Source: Acetobacter fabarum (GTDB taxonomy: Bacteria; Pseudomonadota; Alphaproteobacteria; Acetobacterales; Acetobacteraceae). Taken from it: a stretch of DNA of 58,166 bases. The notes below the pieces were generated by a model, which was not told the origin of the DNA, searched no databases, and saw nothing but the letters and a program-made list of their open reading frames with translations. Of the stretch, positions 24,553-33,958 are shown one piece after another. The DNA lies in NCBI RefSeq assembly GCF_011516925.1, contig NZ_WOTG01000013.1, positions 1 through 58,166 of the forward strand, written 5' to 3'. The position numbers were made by a program, and so were the translations under genes. Numbering within the stretch: the stretch's first letter is position 1; every line of letters begins with the position of its first letter.

Positions 24553-25800
24553 TTACTGGTAGACGTGGTAGCAAACGCTGCTGACCCGGTTTTCCGGACT
24601 GATGGACCAGCCCTGACCAGCGGGGACGACAAACGTCATGGTCTGATCGACACGTGAGTTGTCACCACTCCACTCGATATGCGCCACCGACTGGCCGTTG
24701 ACATAGGCATCTGCGGTAGCACCTTTATGGCCGGCATAGACAACGGCCTCGACCAGAATGGGCAGGTCTGACGAGTTCAGAGTGTAATAGCTCCAGTTAT
24801 CACAGGACGCCTGAATGAGCGTGGAAAAGGACGCGCCGAGAACTCTCCAGCTTCCGTTCACACAGTTTAGCGTGTTTCCGTTCTGATCCCGGGCGAGATC
24901 TCCGGTCTGGGTTGTGAACGTGTCCTGGGCATTATTGGACTCAACGCTGTCCATTACGCCGGTATTGATGGCGACCCCATCGCATGGTGCGCCATTTTGC
25001 GCGATATAATTGGGACGGAACACCTGCCCACGAATGTCTTTGGTAGCGTTTACCCGTCCGTCTTCGCTGATGTAGGCGTTGGCATTTTTATTATCATCGT
25101 CACTCCCGGCACTCAGGGCGCCATAGGCATGCACATCCCCGGCGCTGTTGATATTGTTCCCCGTCATATTCAGGGGGGCATTCATGGCGTTGAGCTCCTC
25201 ATGGCCGGAGATGGCATCCCGGTAGAGATAGTTGGGGTTGTTGTCGGCATCATCAGCTGATGCCACCAGTCCGACCAGATGGCCTGCACCGGGATTGGGG
25301 AAGCCGGAAATTGTCTGGGACCATGTGCCACTGGCCCCAACGGCCATATTGGAATTCAGGCCATTCATCAGGCCGTTTGGCGGGACATAACCCCCTTGAG
25401 CGCCCGCTTTGAGGGCAATGGCGACAGCATCCTTGGGGGAAAGGGTAAGGCCGCCGTAGGAAATGATGCGACCGTCCAGCACGCCACTGTCTGATTGCGT
25501 GATGTATGCTGTCCAGGTCTGATTGTAGGGGTTGGTGCTGGTGAACCCGGCCGGGAGGTCGCGTTCCTTGATCAATGTGGCCAGAGACACAGCTGTGGAG
25601 CTGCCAACCGGAATGGTGTTGATCAGTTCATTGCTATGGGCGCGGATATATTTTTTGACGCCGGCAAGGAGAATATCAAACTGTCCTCCCGTTACGGCGA
25701 TGACGGAACGGTTATTCGCATCCTGCGTCATGCTGTAATAGCGGGCTGTTGGCCATAACGACACCAGAATGGCTGCGAGTACGGCAATAATGGACGCCAT
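24553..25800 (-). CDS. pilV: PilV-like minor pilin (tip adhesin) with shufflon-type N-domain
   Basis: 415 aa. Hydrophobic N-terminus (SIIAVLAAILVSLW) followed by a pilin-like helix; then GGLTLSPKDAVAIALKAGAQGGYVPPNG, the type IVb PilV/shufflon N-terminal style. The C-terminal ~120 residues have Cys residues (CDGV, CVNGSW, SCDNW, SSVCYHV) that probably form disulfides in the receptor-binding part. In R64 the PilV C-terminus is switched by the Rci recombinase; here there is a single C-terminus, no inverted 19-bp-type repeats that I can see, and no recombinase gene. The ATG directly follows the pilM stop. Confidence 0.8.
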   Translation of the reverse strand: MASIIAVLAAILVSLWPTARYYSMTQDANNRSVIAVTGGQFDILLAGVKKYIRAHSNELINTIPVGSSTAVSLATLIKERDLPAGFTSTNPYNQTWTAYITQSDSGVLDGRIISYGGLTLSPKDAVAIALKAGAQGGYVPPNGLMNGLNSNMAVGASGTWSQTISGFPNPGAGHLVGLVASADDADNNPNYLYRDAISGHEELNAMNAPLNMTGNNINSAGDVHAYGALSAGSDDDNKNANAYISEDGRVNATKDIRGQVFRPNYIAQNGAPCDGVAINTGVMDSVESNNAQDTFTTQTGDLARDQNGNTLNCVNGSWRVLGASFSTLIQASCDNWSYYTLNSSDLPILVEAVVYAGHKGATADAYVNGQSVAHIEWSGDNSRVDQTMTFVVPAGQGWSISPENRVSSVCYHVYQ

Positions 25801-26268
25801 CTAGAACCTCGGACCTGTGAATGTGACAACAGAGATGATGTCCCCTTCCGGGACAGAGACTGGCAGGTTCCCCATGTTGCCAAAAAATGGGGAAGACCAG
25901 CTTGTATCGTGTGCGATCCCGATGCTTCGGTCGCCATCGGCCAGCCGGATCGTGTCTGCAATGACGTCTGGTGGGAGAGCCATCCAGGTTACGATGGTCG
26001 TCCCATCTTTCCCTTTGGACACATCATTCCCCACACCAGGCAGAAAGAGCGTTTCATTGGCCATGCCAATATCCGACAGGTTCAGGCTTCCCGAGAAGTC
26101 CGGGTGTCGGTCTACGTACGATTGCACAGCACTTCGGTAAGCCAGCCATTGTTGGGCTGCGTTGCTGGGTTCTTCGTAGATGGTCTGCTGCAGGGCCAGA
26201 GTAGCTAGCCCTTTCGTGTCAGCAAACGCACCCAGAATGAGAGAAAAGGCGAGAATGATATAGGCCAT
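25801..26268 (-). CDS. pilM: PilM-like thin pilus protein
   Basis: 155 aa. N-terminal hydrophobic segment (AYIILAFSLILGAFA), then WLAYRSAVQSYVDRHPDFSG, GMANETLFLPGVGND and NLPVSVPEGDIISVVTF, which follow the order of conserved positions in the R64 PilM family. In R64 pilM sits between pilL and pilN; here it lies between pilS and pilV. Probably inner-membrane anchored with a periplasmic domain. Confidence 0.65.
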   Translation of the reverse strand: MAYIILAFSLILGAFADTKGLATLALQQTIYEEPSNAAQQWLAYRSAVQSYVDRHPDFSGSLNLSDIGMANETLFLPGVGNDVSKGKDGTTIVTWMALPPDVIADTIRLADGDRSIGIAHDTSWSSPFFGNMGNLPVSVPEGDIISVVTFTGPRF

Positions 26269-26273
26269 GGCCC

Positions 26274-26786
26274 TTAGCTATCGTGTTCGAACGCAATTGA
26301 TGCCGTCGATGAGGAGGCGCCAGCATCGCAGGCCATGGCGATCCCTGCTGCCGCGGCATTGTTCGTCGGGTCGATCGTTGTGCCATTGACGCTCACCATG
26401 TTGGCACTTTGTGACCGCGCAAAGGTTGCACAGTCATCGCTGGACACATCGCTCCATGTGGCCATGAAACCCATGCCGTTGCTGGTCGGGCTCAGGGAAA
26501 CATATGAGTTGGGCCATGGACCTTTGATGGTGCTACCATCCCCTGTGAGCATTCCTTTGGGAACGAGCCCGGCTTTGATGGCAACCGTATTATTGAGGCC
26601 ACTGAAGTTTCTGGCAGTCAGGCCACCTTGGAAAAAGCCGTCAATATTGGTGACCAGTTCGCTTTCCCAGCTTGCTGCCGTCTGCGCGTTGGACTTGTGG
26701 AAAGCTTCATAAACACCGCCCATAACGAGGACCAGTGCCAGAGCCTGAAGGCCGTATTTTGAGAGAATGGAAACAATAAGGTCCAT
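26274..26786 (-). CDS. pilS: PilS-like major type IVb prepilin
   Basis: 170 aa. N-terminus SILSKYG followed by LQALALVLVMGGVYEAF, a short leader and hydrophobic pilin helix with probable cleavage after Gly12. The C-terminal domain has two cysteines (DDCATFAR and AMACDAG) that would form the usual disulfide loop, and VSLSPTSNGMGF resembles the core of type IVb pilins. It is the main subunit of the conjugative thin pilus. It follows pilR by 34 nt. Confidence 0.82.
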   Translation of the reverse strand: MDLIVSILSKYGLQALALVLVMGGVYEAFHKSNAQTAASWESELVTNIDGFFQGGLTARNFSGLNNTVAIKAGLVPKGMLTGDGSTIKGPWPNSYVSLSPTSNGMGFMATWSDVSSDDCATFARSQSANMVSVNGTTIDPTNNAAAAGIAMACDAGASSSTASIAFEHDS

Positions 26787-26819
26787 AGTAGGATTTCCTT
26801 TTGGAAAATTAAGGGACGT

Positions 26820-27935
26820 TCAGAAAGAGACGGAGTGCGACAAATCTGCGCCGAGATTGTCACAGGCAGCGCCAAGGATGATGACGAGGCCGATCATGAT
26901 CAGGAGGAATACGTTTTCCGCCTTTTTTGCGAAGGCAATTGTGCGTTGCTCAGTCGCATTGGCCCATATTGTTGCTGTCTCATGCAGGCGCAGGTAGCCC
27001 TCCCTGCTCACCCAGTTGGCTTCCACATCGTCAATGATGCGCGGAGATGGGAATTCGAACCCTGTTGAGAGGAGTGAGTCTGGAAATGTCAGGCCATTGA
27101 TCGTGAGGTTGGTCAGGATGGCGTCAAGGCGCTCCTTCAGCCATGGAGATGCTCCGACAGCCTGAATCCGCAGTGCCTCCTTGTCTGGCACCTTAGCCAG
27201 AACGAGGGAGAGGAACGCCGTGATCCAGATATATCCCTGAACGTCCCGATAGATTGACCATGGCGGGAAACGTTCGAGGATAACGCGGAAATGTCCTGTT
27301 GCGCGCCGCAGGCTGGCCCACACGATCAGCGCCATTGAAAGCAGAAGGCCCAGTGTTATGAAGGCAGACCAACCTGACGCGAGGTTGGATGCGACCACGA
27401 GAATCTGCTGGCTGGAACTGGGATGTTTGGGTGCCATCGGACCAGAGACCAGACCTGGGAGAATTTCGGTTCCCATGATCCGCAGGAATACAAAGATAAT
27501 CCCGAGATACATCAGCGGCTGGCTGACGGCTTTCATGGCGGCCTGCATCATGGCGCTGGAGCGCCCTTTTGCCTCACAGAGCAGTTGCAGGGCTGTGGGG
27601 AGCGTTCCGGCCTTTGCGCCCGCATACATCAGCATGTATTCATCGTCTGGCACGTAGGGACGGAACGCATCGACGAGCTTTTCGCCGTGATTGAGACGGT
27701 AGATGATGTCCTCAATAATCTGCGGGATGACTGTCTGTTTTTTCCGTGCCGCCTGCGCCGCAAACATGCGTAAGATCTGGGTTTCCGGAATATGAATTTT
27801 CAGCCGTATTGCCAGCATCTGGTACAGGGTGGAGCGTGCTGTCCAATTGAAGAAGATCAGGGCGTTCAATCTGAACCACAGTGATTTTTTTCTATGCTGC
27901 TGCTCATAATCGACATCGGTGTAACGGATCAGCAT
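26820..27935 (-). CDS. pilR: PilR-like inner-membrane platform protein (GspF family)
   Basis: 371 aa. Two cytoplasmic helical repeats (IRLKIHIPETQILRMFAAQ..., then RDVQGYIWITAFLSLVLAKVPDKEALR...), each followed by membrane segments: about residues 145-165 (PLMYLGIIFVFLRIMG), 185-215 (GWSAFITLGLLLSMALIVW) and the C-terminus (NVFLLIMIGLVIILGAAC). This is the T2SF/GspF layout. It overlaps the 3' end of pilQ. It links the PilQ ATPase to pilin assembly. Confidence 0.88.
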   Translation of the reverse strand: MLIRYTDVDYEQQHRKKSLWFRLNALIFFNWTARSTLYQMLAIRLKIHIPETQILRMFAAQAARKKQTVIPQIIEDIIYRLNHGEKLVDAFRPYVPDDEYMLMYAGAKAGTLPTALQLLCEAKGRSSAMMQAAMKAVSQPLMYLGIIFVFLRIMGTEILPGLVSGPMAPKHPSSSQQILVVASNLASGWSAFITLGLLLSMALIVWASLRRATGHFRVILERFPPWSIYRDVQGYIWITAFLSLVLAKVPDKEALRIQAVGASPWLKERLDAILTNLTINGLTFPDSLLSTGFEFPSPRIIDDVEANWVSREGYLRLHETATIWANATEQRTIAFAKKAENVFLLIMIGLVIILGAACDNLGADLSHSVSF

Positions 27936-29611
27936 GATTTCGCTCCCCGTAATGCGCCATCCTCACGGTCCTTCATGACCTTTTCATACGGACGGATGCG
28001 GTCGATGGTGGTGTTAACGTCAAAAGGGTCGAGCTTACCTTCCGCGACGAGCTTCATGCCAGCTTCCAGCAGCGATGGATCGGCATCGGGACGCGAGCGA
28101 TAGCGATGTCGTGCGACACTGACGCCATGTACGACAAAGTCGTTCATGAGCTCTTCGTCAGTTTCGATCACCTCGGCAACACAGGTTCGGCCGGCGATTC
28201 CAGTTCCGTAGCAATGCTCGCATCCCGGCCCGATCCTTCTGATCAGGGCGGGATCGGGGCACCACGTCAGAACAGCCTCATTGATGACTTTTGCGAGACG
28301 CGCATCGTCAGTCGTCCAGGGAACAGCGCAATGCGGGCATATCACGGGCACAAGTCTTTGCGACACGACGCCGCGTATGAGGGATGGATTACACGTTATG
28401 GCGAAACTCAGACGCGTGAAATCCATGATCTGAAGCCTGAGAGGCAGATCAAATGGGTCATCAACGTGGCAGGTGAATGCTACGAAATGGCCGGTTTGCA
28501 CGGCTGTAAAACAGGTGATTGCCCCATCGACGTCTCGCACTTCTCCCAAACCGATGTCATCGGGGTCCATACGCAAGGTGACGCGCTGACGTTCTCGGAG
28601 TACGCGACCATTTTCTTTTTCATCGTCTGTATTGGGAATATCCAGCTGAATAGCCCATGGCATATCCAGTTCCTTGGGTTGTTCAATCGTGACGGTGTTC
28701 CGCCCCGGCTGAACGCGCGCTTTCTCAGCCCAGATTTCATAGAGTGTTGTTGTTTTGCCGTGACCGGTCGGTGCGGTAAAAACCAGCCCCCCGGACGGGG
28801 ACATGGCAATACCCATCAGGCGGTCAATCTGAGCCTGGGTGAAACCGTAATCTATCAGGCGGAGATGACCGGGAGGACCTTTGAGCGGCTGGAGTGTGCT
28901 GAAATTCCCCCGGATGCGTCTGTTGACACCCTTTTTGACGGACTGGAGGCGCAGGATCATGAACCATCCGCCCTCTGTCTGAGGAACGCAGGGGCCGCGC
29001 ACGATACGCACGTTATCCAGACCTGTGCCTTTGAGAACTTCGCCTGAGATGCCGCCATCCTGAAACTGGCTGTCCGTGACGGATGCGGCCTGGGACGAAC
29101 CCAAACGGTACATTGCACGCATCATGCGGTCAGCAAACGAATTTTCCAGTTCGTGGGCCACCATGTAACGGCCGTTGATGCGACAGGCTACTTCTGTGTG
29201 CCGGGATAGTCTCCTGATCCGGATGTCAGAGGAATTGTAGCCACCTATCTCCGTCAGAAGGGCAAGTGCCCGGTCTCTGACTTCAACATCTTCTTTAGGG
29301 GTCTCCATAATTGCTGTGTTCTGGTGGGCATGTTCCATGCGTTCCGTGACAGCACTTAGTGGAACGTATTTGACCTTAACCCCCCTGAAACCGTCAACAT
29401 AACGCAGGTTGTCCAGCCACTGCAGAAAATGGAGACGATCCTGTAACTGTCTGCTGGCAAAAACGGTGCGGTCATCACCATTAGCCTCTATAAAAATCTG
29501 CCCTTCCAGACTTCTCGGCATGTCGATCACCACTTGTGCCTGAGGCAGTGGCAGTTCATCAGTTGCAGTCTGATTGGAACGTCCAAACAGGCGGGACCAG
29601 ATGTTGCCCAT
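27929..29611 (-). CDS. pilQ: PilQ-like pilus assembly ATPase (GspE/PilB family)
   Basis: 560 aa. N-terminal domain, then the ATPase: Walker A TAPTGHGKTTTLYEIW (about residue 280; His replaces the usual Ser in GSGKT), Asp box VTIEQPKEL, Walker B-type LGEVRDVDGAITCF, His box HFVAFTCHVDDPF, and a zinc-type tetracysteine region (CPHCAVPW and CEHCYGTG). Drives pilin polymerisation at the inner membrane. Standard length. It overlaps pilR by 7 bp. Confidence 0.9.
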   Translation of the reverse strand: MGNIWSRLFGRSNQTATDELPLPQAQVVIDMPRSLEGQIFIEANGDDRTVFASRQLQDRLHFLQWLDNLRYVDGFRGVKVKYVPLSAVTERMEHAHQNTAIMETPKEDVEVRDRALALLTEIGGYNSSDIRIRRLSRHTEVACRINGRYMVAHELENSFADRMMRAMYRLGSSQAASVTDSQFQDGGISGEVLKGTGLDNVRIVRGPCVPQTEGGWFMILRLQSVKKGVNRRIRGNFSTLQPLKGPPGHLRLIDYGFTQAQIDRLMGIAMSPSGGLVFTAPTGHGKTTTLYEIWAEKARVQPGRNTVTIEQPKELDMPWAIQLDIPNTDDEKENGRVLRERQRVTLRMDPDDIGLGEVRDVDGAITCFTAVQTGHFVAFTCHVDDPFDLPLRLQIMDFTRLSFAITCNPSLIRGVVSQRLVPVICPHCAVPWTTDDARLAKVINEAVLTWCPDPALIRRIGPGCEHCYGTGIAGRTCVAEVIETDEELMNDFVVHGVSVARHRYRSRPDADPSLLEAGMKLVAEGKLDPFDVNTTIDRIRPYEKVMKDREDGALRGAKSC

Positions 29612-29614
29612 GCT

Positions 29615-30817
29615 TTAGCCTCCCTCGTTTTTTGTGGAGGATGCGGAGCTATCCTTGATGGCGACATGAATCTGATAATCCGTGTTCCGCGCGGCACCCC
29701 GTTCATCGGAACTGATTTCACGTCCCAGACGCTCAACAGTGATATTGCGGAAAAAATCCCATGGGATTTCCCGGGGATCGCCCTGCCATGGGAACGTGAT
29801 CATATAAGCACTTTGCGCGTCTGTATGATCGTCATGGGCAAGATCCGCTGTTTTGACGGACAGGTTGACTTCGGATCGCTGCACAAAGGCGATGAATGAT
29901 TTAGCATCCCCTGTCGCGTTGCCCGGTGTCCCGCTCACCTTCTCAAAAGGCAGGAGTGGGTAATGGGACCGGACCGAGTTGCCATTATTGAGCATCAAAC
30001 CAACCGGGGCATCGGCGAGGGTGCCTCCTGAGCGGACCCACAGGACGCTTACGGTTCTTCCCGCACACTCCCAGGTCTTCAGCGTCCAGCCATTCTTGAA
30101 GGGTGGTAGCGAATAGGCAGTGTGCATGCAGATTTTTACCCACTCGGCGGCCGAAGGCCCTTCCTGGGTGGCCGCATGGGCTTTTTGCTGCTGCAGAAGG
30201 AAATTACGGCGGGCTTCATCGCGTAGGTGTGCGAGGTTGCGCTCGTGCAGGACATGAAAGCTTTGCAAGGCGATCAGACCAGCAACCCCCAGAACGCCAG
30301 CCGTAATATAGTAGGGCCTTAAGGAGACGGAGCGTATGGAGACTGGCGCGGCCGGAAGGGCTGCAAGAAAGTCATCAGCCTTTTCCGGTGTGACAAGAAC
30401 TTTTTGCCTGAAAGTAAAACCAGCCAGAGAGGACCGATAACCTTCGAGATCGTCATCTGCGAAAAAGCTATCCGAGCCGGGCAGGGGCGATCCATTTTCG
30501 TCCGTAGCCATGACCCAGGTTCCAGAGGGACCAAAGTCACATTCGACGCACGTCAAAGGCTCACACTGCGCGAGGACTGCAAGCAGGAGACTTTCTTTTC
30601 GGGCTTTCCCGGCCTTCTGATCGGCGAGTTTTTCATCGACGACTTTCAGATAGCCAACTCGGTTGGGCAGCTGTTGCGCGCGCACATAGTCTGTCATGCC
30701 CATCGCCAGTGCTTCCCCTCGGATGGTGCGCAGAGATGGGCGCCGGGCGTGTGGCACCCAGCGCATTCCGCTCACGAAAACACGGCTTCCGTTTGAGAGG
30801 GTGAATAATACGGCCAT
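29615..30817 (-). CDS. pilO: PilO-like type IVb pilus assembly protein
   Basis: 400 aa. N-terminal cytoplasmic domain (VLFTLSNGSRVFVSGMRW, then ESLLLAVLAQCEPLTCVE), a membrane segment near residues 190-210 (ITAGVLGVAGLIALQSF), a coiled-coil (RDEARRNFLLQQQKAHA) and a periplasmic C-terminal domain with two Cys. This matches R64 PilO in size and layout. The order here is pilN-pilP-pilO-pilQ, whereas R64 has N-O-P-Q. ATG preceded by GGGAGCGG. Confidence 0.75.
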   Translation of the reverse strand: MAVLFTLSNGSRVFVSGMRWVPHARRPSLRTIRGEALAMGMTDYVRAQQLPNRVGYLKVVDEKLADQKAGKARKESLLLAVLAQCEPLTCVECDFGPSGTWVMATDENGSPLPGSDSFFADDDLEGYRSSLAGFTFRQKVLVTPEKADDFLAALPAAPVSIRSVSLRPYYITAGVLGVAGLIALQSFHVLHERNLAHLRDEARRNFLLQQQKAHAATQEGPSAAEWVKICMHTAYSLPPFKNGWTLKTWECAGRTVSVLWVRSGGTLADAPVGLMLNNGNSVRSHYPLLPFEKVSGTPGNATGDAKSFIAFVQRSEVNLSVKTADLAHDDHTDAQSAYMITFPWQGDPREIPWDFFRNITVERLGREISSDERGAARNTDYQIHVAIKDSSASSTKNEGG

Positions 30818-30828
30818 TGTTCCGCTCC

Positions 30829-31425
30829 CTATAGGGGGTTTTCCGAGGAGGACTGCGGGACGGGCTTACTGGACGGCAGGGAATAGTGTTTGCCGTTCCG
30901 GGTCACGATGACCGTGCCACTCTGGGTGATGGTCGTCACGACGCTGCCATCGGGGAGTGTCGTCCCTTTCATGGCTTCGAGGGATTGCCCATCGGGAAGA
31001 CGGATCATGCCCGTGATGACGTTCCCCCCTTCCCATAAAACTCCGTCGACACTGGCCTTGGGACGAGGGTCTTCGGTCTTGTCCTGAGACGGCATCATGT
31101 CAGGCCTGGGCATCGCTACGGGACGTTGCTGTGGAAACGGCATATGTGCGGATGAGGCCTCATTGCGCACGGCAGGTGCCTGATAAGCCGCACCGCCATT
31201 TTTTGTCCGCCGCTCATTGTCGGCTATGGCGGCCAGTCCTTCAGAGATTTTTTTCTGTGTATCAACGATGGCCAGACAGGCGTTGTTCGCATCGAGCTGC
31301 TCCTGAGAGAGCCGGCCGTCAGCTCCTGGCTCCTGCAGATGCTGTGTGCAATCGGGAGGTGCTGCCCGCGATACAGCGGGGAGGCTCACTGTGAGTGCGA
31401 GTGAGGCGATAAGGGCTTTTTTCAT
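30829..31425 (-). CDS. pilP: PilP-like pilus biogenesis protein
   Basis: 198 aa with signal peptide ([21 protein letters not shown]). The N-terminal part has CTQHL and an Asn-Cys pair; a Pro-rich linker leads to a C-terminal strand-rich domain ([22 protein letters not shown], then [20 protein letters not shown]), the typical PilP end. It overlaps the pilN stop by ATGA. Confidence 0.75.
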   Translation of the reverse strand: MKKALIASLALTVSLPAVSRAAPPDCTQHLQEPGADGRLSQEQLDANNACLAIVDTQKKISEGLAAIADNERRTKNGGAAYQAPAVRNEASSAHMPFPQQRPVAMPRPDMMPSQDKTEDPRPKASVDGVLWEGGNVITGMIRLPDGQSLEAMKGTTLPDGSVVTTITQSGTVIVTRNGKHYSLPSSKPVPQSSSENPL

Positions 31426-33143
31426 AGGGTGTGGGCCTCAACAGTGACGACGACGTGGGTTTTATCGAGGGTTGCGTCTCCACCGCCGCCAAGGATCCAG
31501 TCCATGGCAGAACCGACGCCGTTGTGTTTGCGGGAGGTCGCGTCATCGACATAGCCGCTCAGAACCAACGTGCTGTTGTTTTGCAATGCGACGGTGTCAT
31601 CCAAAGATGTGCTGGATGTTTTGGGAGCCTGGATAGAGGAGCCACCGCTTGAGATGGTGGTGATGGTCTGGAGTGTCTGCAGCAGGAAGTTCAGGTGCAG
31701 CAGTATCCGGCTATCAACGATTTTGGGTGTTACTGACCCCATGAACCCGGACATTACGACACCGGGGGACAGGGAGTTGGAACTGCCCGAGTTGGTTGCG
31801 AGCACGGATGAGCTGTTGGCCAGATAGGTCGTATTGATGCCGTTCTGGAACGGAGCTGTCTGATTGTTCGTCGTGACAACGGAGCGGTCGTATTGCTCGG
31901 TGACATGCCCCAGCTGCTGCAACGCCTGCACGACCACCTTCGATCCTGAGAAAAGTCCGCCTGTCCCTTTCCCTGTATCCAGAATGGATGCGCCGAACGA
32001 AAAGGGTGTGTCTGAGGTCTGGAGCTGCGGCATTGTGGCCGGCGTGGATGTGATGCCGAGCAGGCCGCCATGGGAGGAGAAGGACAGTGTCGGGCTGAAC
32101 CCGTAGTTGCTCTCGCGGGTAATCTTGACAGTATAGACATGCACTTCGACAGCGACCTGCTTAAGCATGTCGTCACGCAGTCCCTGAACCCAGTCTTCCA
32201 CGCGTGCAATCTGGTCTGGCGTGCCGGTCACGGAGACGGTCCCCAGTCCCTCATCCGCGATCACACGGGCATCACCCGCGATGACAGCGGCCGTTTTCTG
32301 GATCGTCTGCCAGCGGTTTGTCTTGCTGTGTGCCGTGATGGACGCCATGCCGGACGACTGGCCTGAGGACCCGCCGTTGCCGTTCATGCCGCCACCAGAC
32401 ATCCCGCCGGACATCATGGCACTGCCGCCACCCATCCCCATGCCCATACCGGACGAGCCGCTGCCACCCCCAGTGTAGGCAACGATTGAGGAGTCAGACG
32501 TCGTGTCCCCGGAAAATGCCGGGATTGACCATGTCTTTGTCAGCGTGCGGTAAAACTCAACCTGCCCGTTTGTCCAGCGTTGCCACACACCAAAGCGGGT
32601 GGCGAGTGTCTGGAAAACGCCTTCACGCGTGCCCTGATACTGGAGCCAGTTCCCGACACCTGACCAGGTTTCACTGTTCGAGGGTCTGCTTTCAGAGCGG
32701 GGGGCTGAGCGGCTTTGCCCAACGTCACTGTCAGATCGGGAAGTGCTTCCCGATGCGGCCGGTGGTGGCGGCAGATCTGCTGCACTGTAACTGGAGCCGC
32801 CGCCTGAGGAAGCAAAATCCATTTCGGCATCGGGCGTGACACTGACGGGAATATGTGTCACGCGCCCGGCGATGATGGCGGCATCACGCAATGACACTGG
32901 CCGTGAAAGGGTAATCCCCGCGGGGTGCAGGAGAATTTCAGGGATTTTTTCGGACTCATGGACGCTTTCTCCAAGCAGCCATGGTTTGTCCGATACCGTT
33001 ACGACGGGGTTTTGGGGAATTTTGTAGTTTTTGTCCGCTGTTTCGGCATCCCGTTCGACCTTCTGCACGGCCTTGAAATCTGCACATCCGCTCAGCAGCG
33101 TCACGCATGATGCGGTGGTCAGGAGTGTAGGAAGGAGTTTCAT
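31422..33143 (-). CDS. pilN: PilN-like secretin lipoprotein
   Basis: 573 aa. Signal peptide with lipobox TLLSGC at residue ~20. An N-domain ([25 protein letters not shown]) and a second one ([17 protein letters not shown]) are followed by the secretin beta-domain, ending [15 protein letters not shown]...[18 protein letters not shown]. Between the N-domains lies a Gly/Ser/Met-rich stretch (around residues 225-265) of low complexity. It forms the outer-membrane gate for the thin pilus. Coupled to pilL and pilP. Confidence 0.9.
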   Translation of the reverse strand: MKLLPTLLTTASCVTLLSGCADFKAVQKVERDAETADKNYKIPQNPVVTVSDKPWLLGESVHESEKIPEILLHPAGITLSRPVSLRDAAIIAGRVTHIPVSVTPDAEMDFASSGGGSSYSAADLPPPPAASGSTSRSDSDVGQSRSAPRSESRPSNSETWSGVGNWLQYQGTREGVFQTLATRFGVWQRWTNGQVEFYRTLTKTWSIPAFSGDTTSDSSIVAYTGGGSGSSGMGMGMGGGSAMMSGGMSGGGMNGNGGSSGQSSGMASITAHSKTNRWQTIQKTAAVIAGDARVIADEGLGTVSVTGTPDQIARVEDWVQGLRDDMLKQVAVEVHVYTVKITRESNYGFSPTLSFSSHGGLLGITSTPATMPQLQTSDTPFSFGASILDTGKGTGGLFSGSKVVVQALQQLGHVTEQYDRSVVTTNNQTAPFQNGINTTYLANSSSVLATNSGSSNSLSPGVVMSGFMGSVTPKIVDSRILLHLNFLLQTLQTITTISSGGSSIQAPKTSSTSLDDTVALQNNSTLVLSGYVDDATSRKHNGVGSAMDWILGGGGDATLDKTHVVVTVEAHTL

Positions 33144-33958
33144 TCGCCGCGCCCCCCGGGGCTGGTGACGACCAGAGTGTGATTGGGCGTATGGAAGTCG
33201 GCGTGAATGCTTTTGCCTTCGTCCGATATGGTGTGGATGATGTCTGTCATGACCTTCTGATAGTCTCCGCTGTATGTGGTCATTGCTGGCACCATCCAGT
33301 TCAGATCGTGGGGCCAGAACACTTTCCAGCCTGCGCGGTCACCCCATGCGACCATCTGCTCGCGGATGGGCTGACCTTCGACAAGGGTCCATTCTTCGGC
33401 CGGTGGTTTGATGATGGCAGGCGTGGCCGGTCGGGCAGACTGTGGCGCGAGTGGTGTTGCTTTGAGGGGGATCTGACGGACCTGTTCGATATTGGGGATC
33501 TTCAGAACAAGGGTCTGTCCATTATGGATCGTGCAGCTTCCAGCCCGTTGCAGGGAGCCGTCCTCAGCGTGTCCATACAGACAGGTCGCCTGAGCATCGT
33601 CAGTGTCCAGTTCGAGCAGGAGGTTCTGTCCAACCGGACTGACCGCGTATCGGACACTATGCGCGCCTGGATAGGACATCCCGTCAGGAGAGAGGGCAAA
33701 GCCCCGCTCGCGCAGGGTATCGGTGAGCAGCACGGTGGTATGGTTGGGATCGGGTCCCTCGTAAGGAGCGAGCCGAATGATGCTGTTGGGGCCGTCCATG
33801 CTGTTGGCGAGGATGTCCGCGATAAAGACAGTCAGTGCCGAGGCATCCCTGAAGGTTGCGCCCGACACGTGAGAAGTCGTGGATGGTGCGTTCTGCGCAC
33901 ATCCGGTGAGCCCGACAAGCAGGATGCCCGTTGCGGCGTGGCGGGTGAGGCGGGTCAC
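33140..33958 (-). CDS. pilL: PilL-like lipoprotein with TcpQ-type C-terminal domain
   Basis: 272 aa. Signal peptide with lipobox LVGLTGC. The C-terminal ~75 residues ([26 protein letters not shown], later [12 protein letters not shown]) match the TcpQ/PilL domain that assists the secretin. It overlaps neighbours on both sides (ATGA). Confidence 0.8.
   Translation of the reverse strand: MTRLTRHAATGILLVGLTGCAQNAPSTTSHVSGATFRDASALTVFIADILANSMDGPNSIIRLAPYEGPDPNHTTVLLTDTLRERGFALSPDGMSYPGAHSVRYAVSPVGQNLLLELDTDDAQATCLYGHAEDGSLQRAGSCTIHNGQTLVLKIPNIEQVRQIPLKATPLAPQSARPATPAIIKPPAEEWTLVEGQPIREQMVAWGDRAGWKVFWPHDLNWMVPAMTTYSGDYQKVMTDIIHTISDEGKSIHADFHTPNHTLVVTSPGGRGE

Noticed and set aside
28106..29047. 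313-aa plus-strand frame
   Set aside because: Lies fully inside pilQ on the other strand; pilQ carries all ATPase motifs, this frame carries none.
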